From Gammaproteobacteria bacterium (lineage in GTDB: Bacteria > Pseudomonadota > Gammaproteobacteria > Pseudomonadales > Azotimanducaceae): a stretch of 9,527 nucleotides of DNA. This document shows positions 1 through 6,285 of the stretch, piece after piece. A program made the position numbers and the translations under genes. Under the pieces are notes generated by a model, which worked only from the letters and a program-made list of their open reading frames with translations, was not told the origin of the DNA and ran no database searches. Within the stretch, counting starts at the first letter, position 1. Every line of letters starts with the position of its first letter. The stretch lies in NCBI GenBank assembly GCA_002725095.1, contig PBQQ01000028.1, positions 16,056 through 25,582 on the forward strand, read 5' to 3'.

Positions 1-1158
1 AAGGCAGATCTTTTGTTGTCAGATCAGCAGTTGGGTTTGCTTACAGGTTTCGCGTTTGCGCTTTTTTATGTCAGTGCAGGAATACCGATTGCGCGATGGG
101 CGGACCGAGGGAATCGTCGCAATATCGTTGCGTTGGCTATCTCAATATGGAGTTTTATGACGGCAATTAGCGGGCTCGTTCAAAGCTACGTACAATTGTT
201 GTTGGCAAGGATTGGAGTGGGTATAGGCGAAGCCGGAGGCAGCCCGCCAGCGCACTCGATTATTTCGGACATCTTTCCACCTGAGCGACGGGCCAGTGCA
301 CTGGCCTTTTATTCAATGGGCGTGAATATCGGAATTTTATTTGGCTTTTTGGTTGGTGGATGGCTGAATGAGTTTTTCGACTGGCGTACCGCATTTTTTG
401 TTGTTGGAGCGCCGGGCCTATTGATTGCTTTACTTGTCCGTTACACGTTACGTGAGCCAATCAGAGGTCTGTCTGAGCAACGGCAGGGCGACAGCGAGAC
501 GGTTCCGTTTTTCGATGTGCTGAAACTTTTAGTTAGTCGGTCCTCGTTCCGGCATATGGCTTTTGGCGCCGCCCTCAACGCGTTTGCAGGCTACAGCTCT
601 AGCAGTTGGACGGCCTCATTCATGATCCGAAGTCATGGCATGACTACGGGCGAATTGGGTACATGGTTGGCTCTAATTTTAGGTCTGGGCGGCGCAATCG
701 GGGTTTTTTCGGGAGGCCTTATCGCAGAGCGGCTGGCTCGCAAAGATGTGCGGTGGTACATGTGGTTACCTACCATCACTGGCTTAGTCTGCATCCCGTT
801 TATGATTGCTAATTATCTGGTAGCAGGCGCGTACACAGCCTTGATTGTCTCAGTCATCCCAGGGATTTTATTTAATGTCTATCTGGGCAACACTCTCGCT
901 ATGACCCACGGATTAGTAGGTTTGCGAATGCGGGCTTTAGCCTCAGCCATTCTGTTCTTCATACTGAATCTGATAGGGCTTGGCGGAGGGCCGTGGGCTG
1001 TAGGTGTGCTTAGTGACTTTTTAGCGCCGACTCTCGGAGACGAGTCTTTGCGTCACGCAATGCTCTACCTTCTGCCAATCGCGATGACTTGGTCCGTCTT
1101 TCATTTCTATATGGCTTCCAGGAGTTTGAAGAACGATTTAGATAACGCTCCGCAATAA
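1..1158 (+). CDS. MFS transporter, Spinster-like, partial at 5' end
   Basis: Secondary carrier of the major facilitator superfamily in the inner membrane; the substrate cannot be read from sequence. The reading frame is open to base 1 (K-A-D-L before the first possible start, a TTG at 13), and the stretch LSDQQLGLLTGFAFALFY normally follows the first transmembrane helix of Spinster-like MFS proteins. The true start and first helix therefore lie left of the window, and the TTG is not credited. The frame then shows the loop 2-3 motif (ARWADRGNRRN), the helix 4-5 region RIGVGIGEAGGSPPAHS typical of this subfamily, the DWRTAFF segment, and further hydrophobic helices to about codon 370, ending in a short polar tail. 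About 385 codons are visible against a usual 420-450. It is convergent with aceA and ends before a shared hairpin terminator. Family assignment is strong; substrate is unknown. Confidence 0.9.
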   Translation, partial: KADLLLSDQQLGLLTGFAFALFYVSAGIPIARWADRGNRRNIVALAISIWSFMTAISGLVQSYVQLLLARIGVGIGEAGGSPPAHSIISDIFPPERRASALAFYSMGVNIGILFGFLVGGWLNEFFDWRTAFFVVGAPGLLIALLVRYTLREPIRGLSEQRQGDSETVPFFDVLKLLVSRSSFRHMAFGAALNAFAGYSSSSWTASFMIRSHGMTTGELGTWLALILGLGGAIGVFSGGLIAERLARKDVRWYMWLPTITGLVCIPFMIANYLVAGAYTALIVSVIPGILFNVYLGNTLAMTHGLVGLRMRALASAILFFILNLIGLGGGPWAVGVLSDFLAPTLGDESLRHAMLYLLPIAMTWSVFHFYMASRSLKNDLDNAPQ

Positions 1159-1185
1159 AGCCTAACAAATAGCTAATTTAGGTAT

Positions 1186-1212
1186 AAAAAAGGGCGGTTG
1201 CCCGCCCTTTTT
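1186..1212. terminator. Bidirectional intrinsic terminator between the MFS gene and aceA
   Basis: A perfect GC stem, GGGCGG (1192-1197) pairing with CCGCCC (1202-1207) around loop TTGC, is flanked by six A on the left (1186-1191) and five T on the right (1208-1212). Read in either direction it gives a GC hairpin followed by a U-tract. It lies 28 bases after the MFS stop and about 20 bases after the aceA stop, so it can end both convergent transcripts. Confidence 0.9.
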
Positions 1213-1232
1213 CTTATGGCTTGTGAACCGGC

Positions 1233-2834
1233 TTAGAACTGGTTCATGGTGTTGGCGGCACCGCCCGCAAGCAGGGCTTTTTCACCGAGGAAGTATTCCT
1301 TGTGATCGTCGCCAACGTTGGAGCCTGCAAGATCTTGGTGCTTAACAGACGCCAGCTCTTTGCGGATCTCCTGCCGCTGTACGTCGCGCACATAAGCCAG
1401 CATGCCCAGATCACCGAAGTAACCCTCTGACAATACGTCAGTGGACAAGGCTGCGGTGTGGTAGGTCGGCAGCGTAATCAGGTGGTGGAAGATGCCAGCT
1501 TCGCGCGCAGCGTCGGCTTGGAAGGTGCTGACCAATTGGTCGGCGGCCTGCGCAAGCTCGGTGCTGTCTATGGCTACATCCATAAGGCCCATCGGATCTT
1601 CTGCTGGGTCTGGGTAGGCTGAAACGTCTTGGCCTGCAGCTTTCATTTCTTCATAAACCTGCTCACGGAATTTCAATGTCCAGTTAAACGAAGGTGAGTT
1701 GTTGTAGACCAACTTGGCTTCTGGGCGCACTTCTCGCACGGCATTGACCATGGCTGCGATTTGCTCAACGTTTGGCTTTTCGGTTTCGATCCATAACAGA
1801 TCGGCACCGTGCTCTAGGCTGGTGATGCAATCGAGTACCACGCGGTCGAAACCGGTGTCGTCTTTAAACGCGTATAAACCGTTGTCGAGACGTTTTGGCT
1901 TCGCCAACTCGCCGTTCACGCGGATAGTGATGTCGCCGTCTTTAAGATCTGCTACGTCGTTCACCACTTCGGTATCTAGGAAGTCGTTGTACTTGCTACC
2001 AAGATCGCCCGCTTGAATCGATACAGGCACTTTTTGGGTGAGACCCGCGCCCAGTGAATCGGTACGTGCAACGATGATGCCGTTATCTATGCCCAGTTCT
2101 AAGAACGCGTAACGTACGGCATTGATCTTCGATACAAAATCTTCGTGTGGCACGGTGACCTTGCCAGCTTGGTGGCCGCACTGCTTAGCGTCGGAGACTT
2201 GGTTTTCGATCTGGATGGCGCATGCGCCCGCTTCGATCATGCGCTTGGCCAGTAGGTAGGTGGCCTCTTCATTACCAAAGCCTGCGTCGATGTCGGCAAT
2301 GATCGGCACGACGTGAGTTTCGTAGTTATCGATTTGCTTGATGATTGAATCGGTATCGCCGCCATTGGCTCTGGCTTCGTCCAGTTCAACAAAGATGTGT
2401 CGCAGTTCTCGCGCATCAGCCTGCTTTAAGAAGGTATAGATCTCTTCGATCAAACCTGAAACTGTGGTTTTTTCATGCATGCTTTGATCGGGTAGCGGGC
2501 CAAACTGCGAACGCAATGCCGCGACCATCCAACCAGACAAGTAGATGTAACTGCGGTCTGTGGTTTTTTGGTGCTTCTTTACACTCATCATGACCTGTTG
2601 GGCAACAAAGCCATGCCAGCAACCGAGCGATTGGGTGTATTTGCTTGAATCTGCATCATAAGCGGCCATGTCGCGGCGCATAATATCGGCGGTGTATTGG
2701 GCGATTTCTAAGCCGGTTTTGAACCGGTTTTGCAGCTCCATGCGGACTGCGTATTCGGCATTAATGGCGCTCCACTCTTGTTTAGCGCTAATGATTGAAC
2801 GTTTCTCTTCGATCAGGTCAAGATACGATGACAC
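1233..2834 (-). CDS. aceA: Isocitrate lyase (long, Pseudomonas-type)
   Basis: Cleaves isocitrate to succinate and glyoxylate, the first step of the glyoxylate shunt that lets cells grow on acetate, fatty acids or other acetyl-CoA sources; cytoplasmic. The 533-residue product has the active-site signature KQCGH at residues 217-221 (catalytic Cys219), the metal-binding ADIDAGFG segment at 180-187, the substrate-binding NNSPSFNW segment at 378-385, and HHLITLPTYHTAALSTD at 450-466. Length and the C-terminus NTMNQF match the longer form known from Pseudomonas aeruginosa rather than the roughly 430-residue E. coli enzyme. The start is GTG, chosen because GAGGGA lies 6 bases upstream and MSSYLDLIEEKRS resembles known N-termini. 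It is probably transcribed alone: 180 bases separate it from the hydratase upstream, and a terminator follows. All key residues are present and nothing is truncated. Confidence 0.97.
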   Translation of the reverse strand: MSSYLDLIEEKRSIISAKQEWSAINAEYAVRMELQNRFKTGLEIAQYTADIMRRDMAAYDADSSKYTQSLGCWHGFVAQQVMMSVKKHQKTTDRSYIYLSGWMVAALRSQFGPLPDQSMHEKTTVSGLIEEIYTFLKQADARELRHIFVELDEARANGGDTDSIIKQIDNYETHVVPIIADIDAGFGNEEATYLLAKRMIEAGACAIQIENQVSDAKQCGHQAGKVTVPHEDFVSKINAVRYAFLELGIDNGIIVARTDSLGAGLTQKVPVSIQAGDLGSKYNDFLDTEVVNDVADLKDGDITIRVNGELAKPKRLDNGLYAFKDDTGFDRVVLDCITSLEHGADLLWIETEKPNVEQIAAMVNAVREVRPEAKLVYNNSPSFNWTLKFREQVYEEMKAAGQDVSAYPDPAEDPMGLMDVAIDSTELAQAADQLVSTFQADAAREAGIFHHLITLPTYHTAALSTDVLSEGYFGDLGMLAYVRDVQRQEIRKELASVKHQDLAGSNVGDDHKEYFLGEKALLAGGAANTMNQF

Positions 2835-2840
2835 GGTGGT

Positions 2841-2846
2841 TCCCTC
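2841..2846 (-). promoter_or_regulatory. Ribosome binding site of aceA
   Basis: On the minus strand GAGGGA lies 6 bases before the GTG at 2834. This strong Shine-Dalgarno match supports the GTG start. Confidence 0.75.
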
Positions 2847-2933
2847 GCTGGTTTTGGCTTATTGATATGCGTTTTGGCCCGCAGCGTAGGTGCACCGAGG
2901 ACTGAAGCGAGCGCAAAGTAGCAGGCGTGCGAA

Positions 2934-2962
2934 GTTATGAAAAAGGAATAATTCACAAGCAA
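2934..2962 (-). promoter_or_regulatory. Candidate sigma-70 promoter for aceA
   Basis: On the minus strand TTGCTT (2957-2962) is followed, after 17 bases, by CATAAC (2934-2939). These match the consensus -35 and -10 at 3 and 4 of 6 positions. Spacing is ideal but the hexamers are only moderate, as expected for a regulated gene. It would give a leader of about 90 bases. The overlap with an inverted repeat at 2942-2973 raises its interest. This is inference from pattern only. Confidence 0.4.
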
Positions 2963-2973
2963 TATATTCCTTT
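2942..2973. repeat. Perfect 9-bp inverted repeat upstream of aceA
   Basis: AAAGGAATA (2942-2950) and TATTCCTTT (2965-2973) are exact reverse complements around a 14-base spacer. The repeat covers the candidate -35 and spacer of the aceA promoter, so it could be an operator for a dimeric regulator. Read on the minus strand it also forms an AT-rich hairpin followed by more T residues, so a weak terminator for the hydratase gene is the main alternative. Confidence 0.6.
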
Positions 2974-3014
2974 GAGTCAGTTTTTCAGCTGGGTCGGGTT
3001 TGTTCGATTGCGGT

Positions 3015-3812
3015 CTACAGGGTGAATTCGATGTTGCCGAGTGCCCCGTACTCGGCGCGATAGTCGCCGGGTTTGCCCGGGTGCAGCGCGCCGACAGAGC
3101 CGGTCATGAGGAGGTGGTCTGCGGCCAGCGGATAGCCCAATCGCATGACCTCGTTAAGCAGCCAGGTTAGGGCGTGCCATTGGCCCTGCATAATGCTGCC
3201 GGCGGTTTCCGCATGCAGAATATTGCTGTCTTGGAACAATCCAATGCTAACGCGGTCTAAATTTGGCCGCGCACTCGGATCTTGCCAGTCAGCCTCAACG
3301 GCTGTTCCAGAAATAAAGGCGTAGGTTGCGGAGTTGCTGGCCACCAGGTCGATGGCGTTCGGTCGTTGCTCAAGGTTCGGCGCGGCCAACTCGATCATGG
3401 GCGTTACGCTGCGAATGCACGCGCCGACGGCTTGCTCCGTTTGTGTTGTTGCGAGCCCATGCTGCAGACGAAAGCCGAGCTCGGTTTCTAACATCACTGG
3501 CCGGTCTGTGCTGACGGGGCGTTGCGCGAGTCGTTCGCCGCCGCCGAACAGAACGCCTACCACCGGATGTGTTGACCCCATTGCTTGTTGCGCTTGGGGC
3601 GCTGTCAGTGCAGCTTTATAGCCAACGACTGAACCCCAGTCGCCCGCCTCGATTAACGCATTCACAAACGCACGCTGCAGGCTATAGGCGTCTTCGATGC
3701 TGGCATTTGGGTAGTCGGCACTGAGATTGCGGTAGGGCCGTTGGTCTCGCAGCCGTTGCAACTGCTCGGCTGCCCATTCACTTGCGTCGGGTAGGTGGGT
3801 GGAATTATTCAC
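3015..3812 (-). CDS. 2-keto-4-pentenoate hydratase / fumarylacetoacetase-family protein
   Basis: Belongs to the fold shared by MhpD/XylJ-type hydratases, which add water to 2-hydroxydienoates in meta-cleavage pathways, and 4-oxalocrotonate decarboxylases. At 265 residues the length is typical. Visible family marks are GYKAAL near residue 64-69 (conserved Lys66), THPVVGVLF at 81-89, the metal-ligand pattern E109-x-E111 in LETELGF, a third acidic ligand E141 in MIELAAPN, and the C-terminal LLMTGSVGALHPGKPGD. The start is GTG with GGAG 5 bases upstream. No ring-cleavage dioxygenase or aldolase is adjacent, so the substrate is open; a related diketo-acid hydrolase or decarboxylase is possible. 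It is divergent from tesB with 79 bases between start codons. Family call is firm; the exact reaction is not. Confidence 0.8.
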   Translation of the reverse strand: MNNSTHLPDASEWAAEQLQRLRDQRPYRNLSADYPNASIEDAYSLQRAFVNALIEAGDWGSVVGYKAALTAPQAQQAMGSTHPVVGVLFGGGERLAQRPVSTDRPVMLETELGFRLQHGLATTQTEQAVGACIRSVTPMIELAAPNLEQRPNAIDLVASNSATYAFISGTAVEADWQDPSARPNLDRVSIGLFQDSNILHAETAGSIMQGQWHALTWLLNEVMRLGYPLAADHLLMTGSVGALHPGKPGDYRAEYGALGNIEFTL

Positions 3813-3817
3813 GTTGG

Positions 3818-3821
3818 CTCC
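3818..3821 (-). promoter_or_regulatory. Ribosome binding site of the hydratase gene
   Basis: GGAG on the minus strand, 5 bases before the GTG at 3812, supports that start. Confidence 0.65.
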
Positions 3822-3839
3822 AAAATCGCTATGCGACGG

Positions 3840-3870
3840 AGTATAAAGGCTTTTTTATCAGCCCCATCAA
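3840..3870 (-). promoter_or_regulatory. Weak candidate promoter for the hydratase gene
   Basis: On the minus strand TATACT (3840-3845, 5 of 6 to the -10 consensus) has TTGATG (3865-3870) as a possible -35, but the 19-base spacer is longer than ideal. It would give a short leader of about 20 bases. The possible -35 lies inside the palindrome ATCAATTGAT (3866-3875) in the shared tesB intergenic region. Confidence 0.3.
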
Positions 3871-3881
3871 TTGATCACATT

Positions 3882-3885
3882 GGAG
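3882..3885 (+). promoter_or_regulatory. Ribosome binding site of tesB
   Basis: GGAG lies 6 bases before the GTG at 3892 and supports that start. Confidence 0.65.
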
Positions 3886-3891
3886 CATTAA

Positions 3892-4767
3892 GTGAGCATC
3901 AGCCGCGCCGAGCGCCTTTTAAATGTATTGGATCTGAAGCAGATCGAGGAAAACCTCTATTTAGGTGAAAACGAACCGGAGAATGGCGCACGTATTTTTG
4001 GTGGCCAGGTGCTCGCCCAGGCCAGCATGGCGGCATACCGGACAGTAGTAGATTTAGATATGCACTCCACCCATGCGTATTTTCTGCGCCCGGGAGATTC
4101 CAGCAAGCAGGTGCTGTACGAGGTCGAACGCATTCGCGATGGGCGGTCGTTTACAACGCGGCGTGTGGTGGCCATTCAGTCGGGTCAAGCAATCTTCAAT
4201 ATGGATATTTCGTTCCAAGCCGCAGAAACAGGTCTAGAACACAGCTTGCCGATGCCGAATGTGCCTTTGCCCAGCGAGTTGCAAGACGACCGCGACGTGG
4301 CAAAACGCCTCGGCGGTGCTGCGGCGGATGCGCGTTTGAGCCCTATGGCAAAGTTAGAGCGACCCTTTGAATTGCGTTCGGTATTTGAACTGGGCACGCC
4401 TGCGTGGGCGGAGGCGCGTGCCTGGAATCCAGTTTGGGTGCGTTTTTTAGCGCCGGTTGCGGAAGCAGAGGGGCCGTCGCAGCCGATTTCCCGCTGTCTG
4501 CTGGCGTATGCCTCGGACATGGGGCTGGTGTCTACCGGTTATTTGCCTCATCAGAACGAGGTGGATCGATCGCAACTGCAAATGGCGAGTCTCGATCACA
4601 GCCTTTGGATCCATCGTCCTGTGCCAATGGATCAATGGCTGCTCTTTCATAAGCGCACCTCCTCCGCCCAAGGCGCGCGCGCCATGGTGCATGCCGATTT
4701 TTTTGCAAGCGATGGGCAACTGATTGCGTCGGCCACTCAAGAAGGCCTACTGCGGACTAAAGAGTAG
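3892..4767 (+). CDS. tesB: Acyl-CoA thioesterase II
   Basis: Hydrolyses medium- and long-chain acyl-CoA to free fatty acid and CoA in the cytoplasm, relieving acyl-CoA build-up. The 291-residue product follows E. coli TesB (about 286 aa) closely as a double hotdog: FGGQVLAQA at 36-44, HAYFLRPGDS at 61-70, DGRSFTTRRVVAIQ at 83-96, then in the second half YASDMGL at 206-212, SLDHSLWIHRP at 233-243 and ATQEGLLR at 281-288. The catalytic triad known for E. coli (Asp204, Thr228, Gln278) aligns with Asp209, Ser233 and Gln283; Ser for Thr keeps the hydroxyl. The start is GTG with a good Shine-Dalgarno. Its last 11 bases overlap the 3' end of the convergent transglutaminase-like gene, and no terminator separates the two. 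Confidence 0.95.
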   Translation: MSISRAERLLNVLDLKQIEENLYLGENEPENGARIFGGQVLAQASMAAYRTVVDLDMHSTHAYFLRPGDSSKQVLYEVERIRDGRSFTTRRVVAIQSGQAIFNMDISFQAAETGLEHSLPMPNVPLPSELQDDRDVAKRLGGAAADARLSPMAKLERPFELRSVFELGTPAWAEARAWNPVWVRFLAPVAEAEGPSQPISRCLLAYASDMGLVSTGYLPHQNEVDRSQLQMASLDHSLWIHRPVPMDQWLLFHKRTSSAQGARAMVHADFFASDGQLIASATQEGLLRTKE

Positions 4768-6121
4768 CTGTTTGGTAACGCATGCCGGCCACCTTGAACG
4801 AGAGTTGGTCGTCTCTTGTGTTTAATAAATCGGCGTATTGATCGTCGCTCAAAGGAATGTGGGTGGCGTCGGTGGTGATTTGGTTCCAAGTTGGATCAAC
4901 GCTGTGCCAACGTCCCTCGGCATAGACTTCATTCCAGGCGTGAAAGCGAAAACCGGGCGACCCGGAGGCGTCGTATGCCAGCCCGTAAATCGTGCGGGCC
5001 GGCAGTCCGGCGCTGCGTGCTAGGGTTGTGTAGACATCGGCAAAGTCTGTGCATTCGCCGCTGCGTCGCGCTAACGCGGTTAACACCGTATCGGCGTGTT
5101 GATGTTCGGTGTAGCTCAATTGGCTGTTTGTGAAACCGACGAGGCGTTGGGCATCGGCTAGGTTGTTACCCGACGCTGCAAAACGCTTCAATAATTGGCG
5201 AATTTTTGGATGCTGAATTGGGAAATCGATATGTTCAGCGAGATAAGTTTCGGGCGCTGTGGCTGGGCTGTCTGAGGACAAAGCCCCTTGGCGCCCGACG
5301 ATGGCGCGGGGTAGGGAACTGTCGCCGATTACGTGCAGCTTTAGTTCCAGTATCTGTTGGCGGTCATCCAGCGCTCGATTTAGACCAAACTTTTGGGTTG
5401 TGCGGCGTGCGAGGGCGCGGGGTGGGTCGGCCGGAATCGCCTCGCCTTGAGTGCTCAGAGTGACGTCGTAGCGACCGGCCATGGTGAGTTTGGTGGGTAC
5501 GAAGTTGCGGTCTAGTCGAGTTTGGGTTGCGGATTCCCTATGCGCGCCCACCAAGTCGTACCCTGATTCATCTTGAGCCAGTAATCGATGTGCGCGTTGG
5601 CTGACCTGCAGTTTTTCGAAATCTGGATAGGGTGCGCGAAAGATGCTGCCGAGTTCCGGCTCTGAGTGCAGCCATGATTCCACCGCGTACATGTCCGCGA
5701 GCGTCAACGAGCCTTTAAATCGCGTTTGGCTAACGCTGTTGTTGCGCATGATGGTGGCGGCGTAGACAGCGCTGTCGTCTGCATGATTGGGTTGTAACGA
5801 TACGGCACTGTATTGTTCGCCAATGCGCTGGCTGTAGGCGGCGCGTTGCAACGGCGAAGGCGCTGTCGCTGCAAAATGCAGTCGTTGATGAATCACCACG
5901 GAGGGCGCGTCGGGCGGATGATAATTAATTCGCGTGGTGAGTACGAACTCGCTCGTCGTGTTGTGCATGTAACCGATGTGTTGACCGTTCTGCTCAATCC
6001 GGTACCAGTGCTCATCGTTGACTTGATGCGCCGCTTTTGGGTTCTGCACGAGGGTGTCGGGCAGCAGCAGATAGCTGATGCCTAGGCCGACGATTAACAC
6101 TGGCCAGAGGGCTCGGTGCAC
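4757..6121 (-). CDS. Membrane-anchored or exported transglutaminase-like protein
   Basis: A 454-residue protein with one N-terminal hydrophobic segment (about residues 6-20, WPVLIVGLGISYLLL) that should act as a signal anchor or uncleaved signal, placing the rest in the periplasm. The C-terminal third is a transglutaminase/cysteine-protease-like core with all three catalytic residues: Cys357 in RSGECTDFA, His394 in FRFHAWNEVY and Asp409 in WHSVDPTWNQ. Between them, LARSAGLPARTIYGL is typical of bacterial members. Residues about 35-260 carry no domain I can name; WYRIEQNGQHIGYMH near 39-53 resembles the strand-rich beginning seen in some exported transglutaminase-like proteins. Substrate is unknown; peptidase or amidase action on envelope proteins or peptides is as likely as cross-linking. 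The start is GTG with GGGAG 5 bases upstream. It is divergent from glnS. Confidence 0.82.
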   Translation of the reverse strand: MHRALWPVLIVGLGISYLLLPDTLVQNPKAAHQVNDEHWYRIEQNGQHIGYMHNTTSEFVLTTRINYHPPDAPSVVIHQRLHFAATAPSPLQRAAYSQRIGEQYSAVSLQPNHADDSAVYAATIMRNNSVSQTRFKGSLTLADMYAVESWLHSEPELGSIFRAPYPDFEKLQVSQRAHRLLAQDESGYDLVGAHRESATQTRLDRNFVPTKLTMAGRYDVTLSTQGEAIPADPPRALARRTTQKFGLNRALDDRQQILELKLHVIGDSSLPRAIVGRQGALSSDSPATAPETYLAEHIDFPIQHPKIRQLLKRFAASGNNLADAQRLVGFTNSQLSYTEHQHADTVLTALARRSGECTDFADVYTTLARSAGLPARTIYGLAYDASGSPGFRFHAWNEVYAEGRWHSVDPTWNQITTDATHIPLSDDQYADLLNTRDDQLSFKVAGMRYQTATL

Positions 6122-6126
6122 AAGAT

Positions 6127-6131
6127 CTCCC
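6127..6131 (-). promoter_or_regulatory. Ribosome binding site of the transglutaminase-like gene
   Basis: GGGAG on the minus strand, 5 bases before the GTG at 6121, fixes that start. A nearby upstream ATG lies in another frame. Confidence 0.65.
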
Positions 6132-6285
6132 GCATGGTTATTTCAGTTGCGTAAGTGGCGCATGGTAGGCCAGAGTGCGTTGGCAAGAAAGGTGTTGGGC
6201 TTTTCCAATGCCTTCGGGTCAGGCAAGATTCGCACGCCGGCAAAGCGCCGATAGCTTTAATGAAAATCACCGATAAGACAGCCCA

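Noticed and set aside
13..15. TTG at 13 as the start of the MFS gene
   Set aside because: The frame is open to base 1, and residues before it (K-A-D-L) fit the family, which has another helix upstream. The gene is cut by the window edge.
4588..4596. Ser233 in place of the TesB catalytic Thr as a sign of lost activity
   Set aside because: Serine keeps the hydroxyl, occurs in other TesB homologues as far as I recall, and Asp209 and Gln283 are intact.
6209..6225. Hairpin TGCCT/AGGCA in the transglutaminase-glnS gap
   Set aside because: The stem is only 5 bp around 7 bases and no T-tract follows; this is expected by chance.
6256..6261. TTTAAT as a -10 box for glnS
   Set aside because: The bases 16-18 upstream (around CACGCC) do not resemble a -35, so it is not credited as a promoter.
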